Positions 15,229 through 23,474 of a stretch of DNA of 33,015 nucleotides are shown here, piece after piece; positions within the stretch are counted from its first letter, which is position 1, and every line of letters begins with the position of its first letter. The position numbers and the translations under genes are program-made. Source of the stretch: Paracoccaceae bacterium (GTDB taxonomy: Bacteria; Pseudomonadota; Alphaproteobacteria; Rhodobacterales; Rhodobacteraceae); the NCBI GenBank assembly GCA_030065075.1, contig JASJDQ010000028.1, positions 1-33,015 on the forward strand, in the 5' to 3' direction. Under the pieces are notes generated by a model. It worked only from the letters and a program-made list of their open reading frames with translations, had not been told where the DNA came from and searched no databases.

Positions 15229-17070
15229 ATGCGCATACCGGGCATTGTCGCCGCCTTGATATTCTTGGCCACCCCTGCAGCCGCCGAAAACCACGAGACG
15301 ATCGCAAGTCACGGCATCTCCGCCTTTGGCGAATTAAGATACCCGGCAGGCTTCCCGCATTTCGACTACGTGAATCCGGACGCGCCCAAGGGCGGTACCA
15401 TGAGCTTTCGCGGCACGCTCGCCAGCTCCACCTTCGACAGCCTCAATTGGTTCATTCTGGCAGGCGAACCGGCCCAGGGGCTCCGGCATATCTACGACCA
15501 GTTGATGGTCCGCGCCTTTGACGAACCCGACTCCGTCTATGGCTCGCTTGCCGAGCAGATCGAGTACCCCGAGGACCGCTCCTGGGTCATCTATACGCTC
15601 CGCGAGGGCGCCACGTTTTCCGACGGTGAGCCTGTGCAGGCCGACGATGTGGCCTACACCATCGACATCCTCAAAAGCGATGGAAACCCGCGTTGGCAAA
15701 TCCTGCTGAAAGACGTCGAAGGCACCGAGGTTCTGTCGGACCGCGAGGTGAAGGTTACATTTGCAGCAGACGCCCAGACGCGCGACCTGATCTCGACCGT
15801 GGGCCAACTCTACATCCTGCCCAGGCACTACTATGAAACGGTCGAATTCAACCGCTCGACGCTGGAGCCGCCCGTCGGCTCGGGGCCTTACGTCATCTCG
15901 GACGTCGAACCGGGCCGCAACATCACCTATTGCCGGAACCCTGACTATTGGGCGGCGGACCTTAATGTGAATGTCGGCACCTGGAATTTCGACTGCTTCC
16001 GCTACGAATACTTCACCGACACCACCGCCGCCTTCGAGGCACTGAAAGCGGGTGTCTACCTCTTCCACGAAGAGTTCTTCTCGGCCATCTGGGCCACCGG
16101 CTACGATTTCCCGGCGCTCGATGCAGGCCACGTCAAGCGAGAGACCATCGGCGATGACCGTTCCTCCGGCGCGCAGGGCTTCTGGCTGAACCTCAGGCGG
16201 GAGAAGTTTCAGGACCGCCGCGTCCGCGAAGCCGTGGGCCTCATTTTCAACTTCGAATGGTCAAACGAAACGCTGTTCTATGGCCTCTACAACCGGACCG
16301 ACAGCTTCTGGGAGAACTCGCCGATGCAAGCGGCAGGACCGCTTGAAGGCGAGGAATTGGGCGTTCTGGAGCCGTTCCGGGACCAACTGCCTGCGCGCAT
16401 CTTTACCGAAGACGCCTTTGTTCCACCCGTTTCCACCACGCGCAAGACCGACCGGCGACTGGTGCGCCGGGCCGCGGCGCTTCTGGACGAGGCAGGGTGG
16501 ATGACGGGCAGCGACGGCTTTCGCAGAAATGCTGCCGGCGAGACACTGACCCTCGAAATCCTCGACGATGGCCCATCCTTCGAACGGATCGCACTTCCTT
16601 TCATCGAAAACCTCAAATTGATCGGGATCGACGCCTCCTGGGAACTGATCGACCCCGCGCAATACGAGGAAAGGCAGGAGAATTTCGACTACGACGTCGT
16701 GATCGGGCGCTTTTCACTGCCGCTCTCGCCGTCTGTCGAGCTGAACACGCTTTTCGGCTCGGACAGTGCCGACCGTCCGGGGACCTTCAACCTCTCGGGC
16801 GTTCAGGACCCGGTCGTGGATGCGCTGATCGAACAGGTCATCGCAGCCAAGGACCGCGAAACCCTGACAACGCGCGTCAAGGCACTCGACAGGGTGCTGC
16901 GGGACAAGATCATATGGGTGCCCAACTGGTACAAGGGCTCGCACTGGATCGCCTATTGGGACGTCTTCGGCTTCCCGGACGGAAAACCGCCCTTTGATCG
17001 GGGCACGGATTACTGGTGGTTCGATCAGGAGAAATATGACGCGCTGATCGCAGCTGGTGTTCTCAGATAA
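15229..17070 (+). CDS. Extracellular solute-binding protein family 5, YejA-like (oligopeptide/microcin C type)
   Basis: This 613-aa protein has a clear signal peptide (MRIPGIVAALIFLATPAAA, cleavage near residue 19-20). The mature start contains HGISAFGELRYPAGFPHFDY and VNPDAPKGG, which is characteristic of YejA-type binding proteins of the YejABEF ABC importer. The length is normal for the family, and the C-terminal DRGTDYWWFDQEKYDAL also fits. It should bind peptides in the periplasm. No permease (yejB, yejE) or ATPase (yejF) gene is nearby, so it is an orphan binding protein that must use a transporter encoded elsewhere. A GGAGG ribosome binding site precedes the ATG. It is divergent from the reductive dehalogenase gene, with 188 bp between starts. 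Confidence 0.88.
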   Translation: MRIPGIVAALIFLATPAAAENHETIASHGISAFGELRYPAGFPHFDYVNPDAPKGGTMSFRGTLASSTFDSLNWFILAGEPAQGLRHIYDQLMVRAFDEPDSVYGSLAEQIEYPEDRSWVIYTLREGATFSDGEPVQADDVAYTIDILKSDGNPRWQILLKDVEGTEVLSDREVKVTFAADAQTRDLISTVGQLYILPRHYYETVEFNRSTLEPPVGSGPYVISDVEPGRNITYCRNPDYWAADLNVNVGTWNFDCFRYEYFTDTTAAFEALKAGVYLFHEEFFSAIWATGYDFPALDAGHVKRETIGDDRSSGAQGFWLNLRREKFQDRRVREAVGLIFNFEWSNETLFYGLYNRTDSFWENSPMQAAGPLEGEELGVLEPFRDQLPARIFTEDAFVPPVSTTRKTDRRLVRRAAALLDEAGWMTGSDGFRRNAAGETLTLEILDDGPSFERIALPFIENLKLIGIDASWELIDPAQYEERQENFDYDVVIGRFSLPLSPSVELNTLFGSDSADRPGTFNLSGVQDPVVDALIEQVIAAKDRETLTTRVKALDRVLRDKIIWVPNWYKGSHWIAYWDVFGFPDGKPPFDRGTDYWWFDQEKYDALIAAGVLR

Positions 17071-17228
17071 GATTTTGCGCCGGGCGACAGGAAGGGAAGG
17101 GGGCGTTCGTGGGCACAAGGTCCACCGAACCTTTGTTGTTCTTCCTCGCCCCCAGCACACTTGCTCTGGAATGAAGAAGCTTTCCGGCAACACGTCCAAT
17201 TCGACTCAAATTGTCCTTCGCCCGTTCG

Positions 17229-17276
17229 AAAATATCCCGGGGGAATTGGCCGACAGGCCAAGGGGGCAGAGCCCCC
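17229..17276 (+). repeat. Intergenic hairpin repeat, copy B
   Basis: The core AAAATATCCCGGGGG is followed by TTGGCC-GACA-GGCCAA (perfect 6-bp stem, 17246-17261) and GGGGGC-AGA-GCCCCC (perfect 6-bp stem, 17262-17276). It lies 158 bp after the stop of the solute-binding protein gene, on the same strand, between two convergent genes. The TTCTTCTTGG lead-in of the other copies is not conserved here. A further GGCCAAT follows at 17278-17284. Confidence 0.7.
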
Positions 17277-17288
17277 AGGCCAATCGTT

Positions 17289-17567
17289 TCAGAGTAGGCG
17301 TCCGTTCGCCGTCAATGCGCCGGCGCGCGCATTCAGCCCGGCACTCGGCCCGATGCCGATGTCGCGCTGCAGATGTTCGGGCAGGGCCAGCAAGACCGCG
17401 CGTGCGGCGCGATCCTTCCGCACCTTGGCCCGTGCCGCCCACCATTCTCGAACAAGGTCCAGACGCTCGCGCAGGAAGCGGAAAAGCTGTCCGACATCAG
17501 CTCCCGGCAGAACACCCGGTCTAGGGGCAAAAAGGTAGTCGAAGGGGTTGGGATTAATCGTGTGCAT
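17289..17567 (-). CDS. Small DUF1127-like protein
   Basis: This 92-aa, Arg/Leu-rich protein has a central amphipathic helix (residues about 25-60, basic and tryptophan-containing). The motif LPEHLQRDIGIGPSAG resembles the C-terminal half of the DUF1127 family (usually L-x-R-DIG-L). DUF1127 proteins are small and abundant in alphaproteobacteria; some affect phosphate/carbon metabolism and RNA turnover. This protein is longer than the typical 45-70 aa and the match is limited to that one motif. The ATG at 17567 is divergent from the lrp-type gene, with 152 bp between starts. Existence of the gene is likely; function is not known. Confidence 0.6.
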   Translation of the reverse strand: MHTINPNPFDYLFAPRPGVLPGADVGQLFRFLRERLDLVREWWAARAKVRKDRAARAVLLALPEHLQRDIGIGPSAGLNARAGALTANGRLL

Positions 17568-17719
17568 GTTCAGAAGCCCTTTCGTTGATATCTGACGAAG
17601 GGTGTAGCAAGCGGACCAAGCGTGTTTTGCGCGAATCTGACGCGTAAGTCCGTCTAATCTCGCAAATATGTTATTCTTGATGCGAGATTTTATCGAATCA
17701 CACGAATCGGACGCACTCC

Positions 17720-18181
17720 ATGGCCCAACCGACCCTCGACGAATTCGACCGCCGCATCCTCGATGCCATGCGGATCGACAGCAACCGCACCGGTCAGGAA
17801 CTGGCCGGGATCATCGGGCTTTCGGCGGCGGCCTGCCTGCGTCGTCTCCAGCGTTTGCGCAAGATTGGGGCCATCGAACGCGAAGTGGCGATCATCGCGC
17901 CCGCGTTTCAGGCGCAAACCACCAAACTGCTCGTGCTGCTGGTCATCGACCGTCACAATCCAAAACGGATCGTGGAGCTGACCGACAAGCTTCGGAAGCT
18001 CGACGAAGTCGAACGCATCTTTATGGTGACCGGCGAGGAAGACATCGCCGTCATTCTGAACTGCGCCTCGATGGAGGCCTTCACCGACTTCGCTTTCGAG
18101 CATTTCCACGAAGCGCCCGTCGAAGGTTATCAAACCCTCGTCGTCATGCGTGAATACCCGACCCGCCATCACCCCGGATGA
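17720..18181 (+). CDS. Lrp/AsnC family transcriptional regulator
   Basis: This 153-aa protein starts with the family's winged helix-turn-helix: LDEFDRRILDAMRIDSNRTG at about 5-24, then LAGIIGLSAAACLRRLQRLRKIGAIERE. The RAM effector-binding/oligomerisation domain (about 70-150) follows. The length is typical. Lrp/AsnC regulators respond to amino acids and usually control neighbouring or divergent genes, here the DUF1127-like gene. It converges on dctM with only 15 bp between the two stops. There is no obvious link to the TRAP genes beyond position. Confidence 0.88.
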   Translation: MAQPTLDEFDRRILDAMRIDSNRTGQELAGIIGLSAAACLRRLQRLRKIGAIEREVAIIAPAFQAQTTKLLVLLVIDRHNPKRIVELTDKLRKLDEVERIFMVTGEEDIAVILNCASMEAFTDFAFEHFHEAPVEGYQTLVVMREYPTRHHPG

Positions 18182-18196
18182 CGGGCCAGAACTGGG

Positions 18197-20002
18197 TTAG
18201 GGCAGCAATATCTCCACGATCGGCGGCCAGACCAGCATCACCGACAACGCCAGAAGCTGGATGCAGATGAACGGCAGGAAGCCCCGGAAGATATCCGTCA
18301 GCGAGATATGCGGTGGAGCAACCGACTTCAGATAGAAGGCCGCCGGACCGAAGGGCGGCGACAGGAAGCTCACCTGCATGTTCATACAGAACAAGACCCC
18401 GAACCAGACGCTGACATACTTCGGATCAAGCTGACCGATGAAACCGATTTCTTCGATGGGAAGCCGCTTCACGATGGGCAGGAACACCGGGATGATCAGC
18501 AGCACGATCCCCACCCAGTCCATGAAGGCGCCCATGAACAGAAGGATCAGCATCATCATCAGCAAAACCAGCATCGTCGGCATCTCGGAGCCCACGATCA
18601 TGTTCGCGATGAACGTCGGTCCGCCCGCCAGCGTATAGGCGCCCGCCAGCGCCGCGGCACCAATGGTGACCCAGATGATCGTGCCCGTGGACCTGAGCGT
18701 TCGCATCAACCCGTCCCAGACCAGAGGCACTTTTCCCGGAGCGCGCATGCACCAGTAGAAGAACATGATGATGAACGGGACAGAGGCCCAGACCGCCGTA
18801 CTCTCCCCGCCGATGACGGTCGCCAGCGCCCACGAGAGCGCCGAGGTTGCCAGCAGCACGGCGAATATCTTGACGATATTCTCGGCGACGAAGGCTTTCC
18901 ATTCGTCCCAACTGCGATCCATGATGATCGAGATCAGAAAGACCGCCAACGCGCCCATGCCCGCCGCTTCGGTGATCCCGGTGATCCCTCCATAAATCGA
19001 GCCAAGCACGACCCCGATGATCGTGAAGGGGGCCACCAGACCCTTCCCGTATTTCCACCCGAGCGCGCAGCGTTTCTGGCCAAAGACCAATATCGCAAAG
19101 GCCACGAACCCGGCCAGCCAGGCCGCAATCCACGGGATATGATAGGGCATCCCCAGACTGATCGGGTCTTCGCCTTCCTCGACCAGATACTGCCCGGTCA
19201 CGAAGAAGAAGAGGGCGCGCAGTAAAAGCACACCTGCCGCCGAAGCGCCCATGATCGTCAGAAACGCCCCGAAAAGCGCACCCTTGTGCATCCCGTCCGT
19301 TTCATGCGCCTTCTTCTCGGGCAGGGGCGCCTGGCTTGGGTCCAGGTTCACCCGGATCAGGATGTAGATGATGATGAACGACGCCAGCATGAAGCCCGGA
19401 ATGAAGGCCCCCGTGAACAGGTTCTTGATCGATGTTTCCGTGATCAGGCCATAGATGATCAGCACGATCGACGGCGGAATCATCGTCCCCAAGGACCCGG
19501 ACGCACAGATCGTGCCGATAGCCAGGTTCTGATTGTACCCCAGTCGCAGCATCTGCGGCAGCGCGATCAGCCCCAGAAGCACGACCTCACCGCCGATGAT
19601 CCCCGACATCGCCGCCATGATAACGGCCATCAGCGAGGTCACGACCGCAATGCCGCCCCTCACGGACGACAGCCAATAGTCCAGCGCGTCATACATGCCC
19701 TTCGCAATGCCCGACCGTTCCAAAAGCGCTGCCATGAAGATGAAGAGGGGCACCGACAACAGCACATATTCTGTCATCAGATCGAATATCTTCTGCGTCA
19801 GGATGTATAAGGGCCCCGTGCCCGGGCGCCCGGTCAGAAGCCCTTCGCCAAAGGTCGACGGGTCCAGAAGCACATTGGGCTCGAACTTCATGACCATGAC
19901 GACAAGTGCAAGGAAGGCCGAGGCATAGCCCAAGGGCATGCCGATGGCCAAAAGGAAGATCAGTCCACAAACAAGGACGATCGAGATTGTGCCGATATCC
20001 AT
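18197..20002 (-). CDS. dctM: TRAP transporter large permease subunit (DctM), long form
   Basis: This 601-aa, highly hydrophobic protein has the DctM family pattern: FLLAIGMPLGYASAFLA near the N-terminus, VPLFIFMAALLERSGIAKGMY, GIIGGEVVLLGLIALPQM, and GSLGTMIPPSIVLIIYG. The C-terminal half has FLSPPFGPAAFYLKSVAP. Classical DctM is about 425 aa; the extra length lies mainly in the middle (about residues 225-330) with added hydrophobic segments. Such long forms are known among TRAP transporters. It forms the secondary-transport channel with DctQ, driven by a cation gradient and fed by DctP. Its start overlaps the dctQ stop by one base (TAATG), showing coupled translation. Confidence 0.92.
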   Translation of the reverse strand: MDIGTISIVLVCGLIFLLAIGMPLGYASAFLALVVMVMKFEPNVLLDPSTFGEGLLTGRPGTGPLYILTQKIFDLMTEYVLLSVPLFIFMAALLERSGIAKGMYDALDYWLSSVRGGIAVVTSLMAVIMAAMSGIIGGEVVLLGLIALPQMLRLGYNQNLAIGTICASGSLGTMIPPSIVLIIYGLITETSIKNLFTGAFIPGFMLASFIIIYILIRVNLDPSQAPLPEKKAHETDGMHKGALFGAFLTIMGASAAGVLLLRALFFFVTGQYLVEEGEDPISLGMPYHIPWIAAWLAGFVAFAILVFGQKRCALGWKYGKGLVAPFTIIGVVLGSIYGGITGITEAAGMGALAVFLISIIMDRSWDEWKAFVAENIVKIFAVLLATSALSWALATVIGGESTAVWASVPFIIMFFYWCMRAPGKVPLVWDGLMRTLRSTGTIIWVTIGAAALAGAYTLAGGPTFIANMIVGSEMPTMLVLLMMMLILLFMGAFMDWVGIVLLIIPVFLPIVKRLPIEEIGFIGQLDPKYVSVWFGVLFCMNMQVSFLSPPFGPAAFYLKSVAPPHISLTDIFRGFLPFICIQLLALSVMLVWPPIVEILLP

Positions 20003-20916
20003 TAGTCGTCGCCCTTCGGATGCGTTTTCTGAATGCTGCCGCGGGTGACATCCAAATCCCCTACGCCCTCGTCGCCCACGGCGCGCTTGATCGCCTCAAG
20101 CTCGTCTTCGTCGATGTCATCTGCGGCCGTGTGGATGACCGGCTCGGCGTTCCAATCCGAAAACAGGTTCGCGACAGCCTGCAACGCGATAAGCACGATC
20201 ATGATCAGCACGAAAGGTTGAATGGTCGATGGTATCGGTGGATCGAAGGCCGTGCCGAACGTCTCCCATCGATAGAACTTCACGGCGAAAACTTGATTAT
20301 AGCTGCCGAACACAAGACCGACGGCAAAGACACAGATCAAGAACGTCCAGATGATGTCGAAGACCCGCTGCATCCAACGGGGCACAACATCATAAAGCAG
20401 AAAGATGCGGATATGGCTCCGCTGCTGCATCGCGTATAGCCCGGAACTCAGGAAGACGAAGCCTCCGATCCACAGCGTCAGTTCGTTGGCCCAAAGGGTA
20501 GGGGCCTCTATCGCATATCGCAGGAAGACTTCGTACAGCATGACCCCTGTCATCGCGAGGATCAGCATCATCGTCACTCGGCCGATGAAAATGGCGAACC
20601 GATCCCTGCCGCGCCAGTCCTGGAACTCCATATGGGCAACGCTGAAGGTGCGCATGCCGATTATGGCCAGAACCGGCATCGCAATCAGCGACAGCCAGTC
20701 GATGGGGTCGGCGAAACCTCCGAAAAGCCCCGGCATATTGGGCGTCACATCCTTTTTCAGATGGATCGCGCTCGTCTGCGCGTACAGGCTTTCATTGGAC
20801 GACGGCAGGAAATCCAGAATGAACGCTGGCAGATGCCAGACGAACCAGCCAGCGGCCAACACGAAGACAAATGGCACGATCCATTCGATCCATGTCCCGG
20901 TTTTCTCGGACATCAC
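20002..20916 (-). CDS. dctQ: TRAP transporter small permease subunit (DctQ), extended
   Basis: This 304-aa protein has a DctQ-type four-helix core at about residues 105-255. It includes FIGRVTMMLILAMTGVMLYE, the conserved EAPTLWANELTLWIGGFVF segment and two later helices. The typical DctQ length is 160-200 aa. The extra part is an N-terminal extension of about 100 residues with two further hydrophobic segments (about 11-37 and 74-92), plus an acidic C-terminal tail (about 260-304). It pairs with the similarly enlarged DctM next door, which fits a co-evolved long-form pair. It starts 10 bp after the MR/MLE gene, in the same transcription unit. Confidence 0.88.
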   Translation of the reverse strand: MMSEKTGTWIEWIVPFVFVLAAGWFVWHLPAFILDFLPSSNESLYAQTSAIHLKKDVTPNMPGLFGGFADPIDWLSLIAMPVLAIIGMRTFSVAHMEFQDWRGRDRFAIFIGRVTMMLILAMTGVMLYEVFLRYAIEAPTLWANELTLWIGGFVFLSSGLYAMQQRSHIRIFLLYDVVPRWMQRVFDIIWTFLICVFAVGLVFGSYNQVFAVKFYRWETFGTAFDPPIPSTIQPFVLIMIVLIALQAVANLFSDWNAEPVIHTAADDIDEDELEAIKRAVGDEGVGDLDVTRGSIQKTHPKGDD

Positions 20917-20926
20917 TTCCCCTCCC

Positions 20927-22093
20927 TTATGCCGCCCGATACCGGGCGAGGACAGCGCGATCGGGCTCCACCCCCAACCCGGGGCCTGTCGGCACCGGCA
21001 CGCGTCCTTTGTTGTTTTTCACATGCTGTTGAATATTCAGCGGTTCCGTCAAGAGTTCATCGCGAAAAGCATTGTGTGTAGTGTCGAATTCCAACATTGG
21101 CTCCCACGGGTACAGACCACCCGGCAAGGGCGGCATGGCGGCCAACAGGTGCAGGTTCGTGGCCACCGCGACGGCGCTGCCCCAGACATGGTTCACAACC
21201 GGCGTGAAGTGGGCATGGGCAAGCGCCAGCACGCGCTGGTATTCGGTGATACCTCCCAGGGCACAGACTTCGGGTTGCGCGATGTCCAATCCCCGGTTCT
21301 CCAGAATGGCGCGCCAGCCCCAGCGGTTGAACTCGGCCTCGCCACCCGAGATGTTGACCTTCAGCCCGGCGCGCAATTCGCGATAGCCGTCAAGGTCCTC
21401 GGGCGCGACCGGTTCTTCGAACCAGTAGGCGTCCAACGCCTCCAATGCGCGGCCCACCACAAAGGCATCCGCCGTTGTGTAGCAATGGTTGGCATCCACC
21501 ATGAACCGGAAGTCATCGCCCACGCCGCGGCGCACGGCCTCGGCCAGGCGTATGTCGTCCTTCGGGCCAAGTCCGACCTTCATCTTGGTCGCGGCAAAGC
21601 CCGCCTCCCGGATCGCCGCCGCCTCATCCACAAACCTGGCCGCCAGATCGGCGACCGGCTCGGGGCGCAGCATCATGCCATAGCCGTAAACCGGCACATC
21701 GCTCCGATGCGCACCACCCAAAAGATTGTAAACCGGCTGCCCCGTCGCCTTGCCCGCAATGTCCCAAAGCGCGATGTCGACACCGGACAAGGACTGCAAC
21801 GGCATCCCCTTCTGCCCATGATCCCGCATCAGGTTGTAAACCTTGTGCCAGATTACATCGCGCGCCATCGGGTCCATCCCCAGCACCATCGGCTGGATCA
21901 CCCCTTCGACGATGCCCTTGTTGGCCCGCGCAATGGCGCCCGGACCGAAGCATTCGCCCCAACCGGTCACGCCCTCATCCGTTTCCACTTCCACCAGATG
22001 GGCAGACCGCTTGGTGTAATACTGCTGCGAATAGCCCAGCACCTCGGGCAGGTCATATTCCAGCAGGTGGGATTTGATGCGCGTGATCTTCAA
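20927..22093 (-). CDS. Mandelate racemase/muconate lactonizing enzyme family protein (acid sugar dehydratase type), first
   Basis: This 388-aa enolase-superfamily enzyme has an N-terminal capping domain (1-125) and a TIM-barrel domain. The catalytic features are KMK at 170-172, metal ligands Asp200, Glu226 (in WFEEP) and Glu252 (SGGE), and an Asp270/His302 dyad (NHVWG). This layout is that of the mandelate racemase subgroup. It abstracts a proton alpha to a carboxylate with Mg2+ and most often dehydrates sugar acids. It lies between dctP and the TRAP permease genes, so its substrate is probably the imported acid or a near product. The exact substrate cannot be assigned; a racemase or epimerase is possible. 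Confidence 0.88.
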   Translation of the reverse strand: MKITRIKSHLLEYDLPEVLGYSQQYYTKRSAHLVEVETDEGVTGWGECFGPGAIARANKGIVEGVIQPMVLGMDPMARDVIWHKVYNLMRDHGQKGMPLQSLSGVDIALWDIAGKATGQPVYNLLGGAHRSDVPVYGYGMMLRPEPVADLAARFVDEAAAIREAGFAATKMKVGLGPKDDIRLAEAVRRGVGDDFRFMVDANHCYTTADAFVVGRALEALDAYWFEEPVAPEDLDGYRELRAGLKVNISGGEAEFNRWGWRAILENRGLDIAQPEVCALGGITEYQRVLALAHAHFTPVVNHVWGSAVAVATNLHLLAAMPPLPGGLYPWEPMLEFDTTHNAFRDELLTEPLNIQQHVKNNKGRVPVPTGPGLGVEPDRAVLARYRAA

Positions 22094-22108
22094 TGCAATG
22101 CCTGGACG

Positions 22109-22160
22109 TTCTTCTTGGCAGAAATATCCCGGAGGGGCCCGGGGAGGCAGAGCCTCCCCG
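22109..22160 (+). repeat. Intergenic hairpin repeat, copy C
   Basis: TTCTTCTTGG then GAAATATCCCGGAGGGG leads into GGGGAGGC-AGA-GCCTCCCC, a perfect 8-bp stem (22141-22159). It lies between dctP and the MR/MLE gene. Its orientation is opposite to transcription of these genes, unlike the other three copies. Next to it is the canonical dctP terminator. It shares the AAATATCC core with copies A, B and D. Confidence 0.7.
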
Positions 22161-22174
22161 GCGAAACCTCTCTA

Positions 22175-22202
22175 GAAAAAACGGGGCCCGAAAGGGCCCC
22201 GT
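22175..22202 (-). terminator. Rho-independent terminator after dctP
   Basis: On the - strand, ACGGGGCCC-TTTC-GGGCCCCGT forms a perfect 9-bp GC-rich stem with a 4-nt loop, followed directly by TTTTTTC. It starts 23 bp past the dctP stop codon. This is a textbook intrinsic terminator, placed between the binding-protein gene and the MR/dctQ/dctM genes. It would keep dctP mRNA above the membrane-subunit mRNA. Confidence 0.9.
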
Positions 22203-22225
22203 CAAAGTCCCACCGGTTCGAGTGA

Positions 22226-23236
22226 TTACTGCATCGCGCCGATATCGGTCAGGAAGTTCACGTGGCTTTCCAGCAGGGCCTTCGCCTCCGGTGTGGTTGC
22301 GAACTTCTCCCAGCCAGCCTTCACGGCCACGCGGAACTTGGCCAGCTCTTCAGGCGACCATTCATAGAGGTTCACACCTTCGGCCCGCAGCTTCACCGCG
22401 TTCTGGGCGTTCTTCACCTCGTTGATCGTCGCATTGTGCAGCGCCAGGCTGTCCATGGCGACTTCCATGATCTTGCGGTGATGCGCCGGCATTGCTTCCC
22501 AAACGTCGGTGCGGCAGGCCAGGTGGTCGGCCGGCATCGAGTGGAAGCCCGGGAAGTTGGTGTGCTTGCCGATGTCGTAAAGACCCAGACCGATGTTGTT
22601 GGTCAGGTTGGCAGCGTCAGCACCGTCGATGATGCCGGTTTCCAGCGCGGTGAAGATCTCGTTGAAGTCCATCACGATGGGCGAGGCGCCCAATTCGGCG
22701 AACACTTCCGTGGCCAGACCCGGAGGCGAGCGGAACTTCCAGTCCTTGAAATCTGCCACACCGCGGATCGGACGGGTCGAAGTCAGCGATTCCGGACCGG
22801 GGATCCACCAGCCGACGAAGCTCATGCCGTGCTGCTTGTAAAGCTCGTCAACAGCGGCGCGGCCGCCGCCGTGCAGAAGCCAGGCCATCTGCTGGTAGGG
22901 GTTCGAATAGCCACCCATCAGGTCGCCGGTGAACTGGAACGCGGGGTTCTTACCTGTCTGGTAGGCGCCGCCGGTCATGTCGCAGTCGAGAATGCCGGTT
23001 GCGGCCGCGTCGAAGGTCTCGGCCGACTTCACGACGGACGAGGCATAGAACATCTCGACCGTGATCTCGCCATTCGACATTTCCTGAATGTCGTTGATGT
23101 ACTGCTCGGCGAGCTGGCCGGACAGCGTCTCCTGGCTGAAGTGGGTCTGAATGCGCAGGTTCGTCTGAGCCGACGCAACCGTCGCTGTCAGAGCGACGGC
23201 GCAAGCGCCCGCGCTCAGTTTCTTGATCAGGTCCAT
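22226..23236 (-). CDS. dctP: TRAP transporter substrate-binding protein DctP
   Basis: This 336-aa periplasmic binding protein has a signal peptide with cleavage near residues 23-24 (TVASA, then QTNLRIQ). The family landmarks are present. ADFKDWKFRSPPG places the conserved carboxylate-binding arginine at residue 169, and VMDFNEIFTALETGIIDGADAAN is the typical following block. The acid-binding arginine supports an organic or sugar acid ligand. The ribosome binding site GGGAGGA lies about 5 bp before the ATG. A GntR/FadR-type operator lies about 57-71 bp upstream, and an intrinsic terminator follows the gene. Confidence 0.93.
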   Translation of the reverse strand: MDLIKKLSAGACAVALTATVASAQTNLRIQTHFSQETLSGQLAEQYINDIQEMSNGEITVEMFYASSVVKSAETFDAAATGILDCDMTGGAYQTGKNPAFQFTGDLMGGYSNPYQQMAWLLHGGGRAAVDELYKQHGMSFVGWWIPGPESLTSTRPIRGVADFKDWKFRSPPGLATEVFAELGASPIVMDFNEIFTALETGIIDGADAANLTNNIGLGLYDIGKHTNFPGFHSMPADHLACRTDVWEAMPAHHRKIMEVAMDSLALHNATINEVKNAQNAVKLRAEGVNLYEWSPEELAKFRVAVKAGWEKFATTPEAKALLESHVNFLTDIGAMQ

Positions 23237-23260
23237 TTAGTCCTCCCTAGTCCTGATGGT

Positions 23261-23273
23261 CCGGCTTCGCCGG
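23261..23273 (-). other. Small hairpin in the dctP leader
   Basis: CCGGC-GAA-GCCGG is a perfect 5-bp stem between the operator and the ribosome binding site of dctP. It may affect mRNA stability. It has no T tract and is too small to call a riboswitch. Confidence 0.3.
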
Positions 23274-23292
23274 TATGTTATGGATTGCTCCC

Positions 23293-23307
23293 TTTGGTCA
23301 GACCAAG
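23293..23307. promoter_or_regulatory. GntR/FadR-type operator upstream of dctP
   Basis: TTTGGT-CAG-ACCAAG is a 6-3-6 inverted repeat with one mismatch in the outermost pair; the inner TTGGT/ACCAA match is perfect. It is the same motif as the perfect palindrome at 26414-26428 next to the GntR-type regulator gene, and fits the TGGNNNNNCCA pattern of FadR-subfamily operators. It lies 57-71 bp before the dctP start, where it would cover the -35 region. Control of dctP by the regulator at 26446 is inferred. Confidence 0.7.
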
Positions 23308-23388
23308 CTAGCAACCGCGCTATGGGGCGTCTACATGAATTTTTGCGCGCGCCCCGTTATGATTTTGGCAACTCCAGCGGTCTGCCGT

Positions 23389-23428
23389 CTGTACAATTCT
23401 GAATTCCGGGTATGCCGGAGCTGTACAA
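23389..23428. repeat. Paired CTGTACAA direct repeats
   Basis: CTGTACAA occurs at 23389-23396 and again at 23421-23428, a 32-bp period (about three helical turns), in the space between the SDR stop and dctP. The half-palindromic GTAC core suggests a possible second DNA-binding site upstream of dctP. Function is unknown. Confidence 0.3.
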
Positions 23429-23474
23429 AACGTACGTCTCTCCCGGTTTCGCGAACGTACATGTAACGCTTCGT

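Noticed and set aside
18308-19225. A 305-codon + strand frame inside dctM, and similar + strand frames within dctQ, dctP and the MR/MLE genes
   Set aside because: The products are His/Asp/Arg/Gln-rich shadows of membrane or enzyme genes whose - strand reading is unmistakable.
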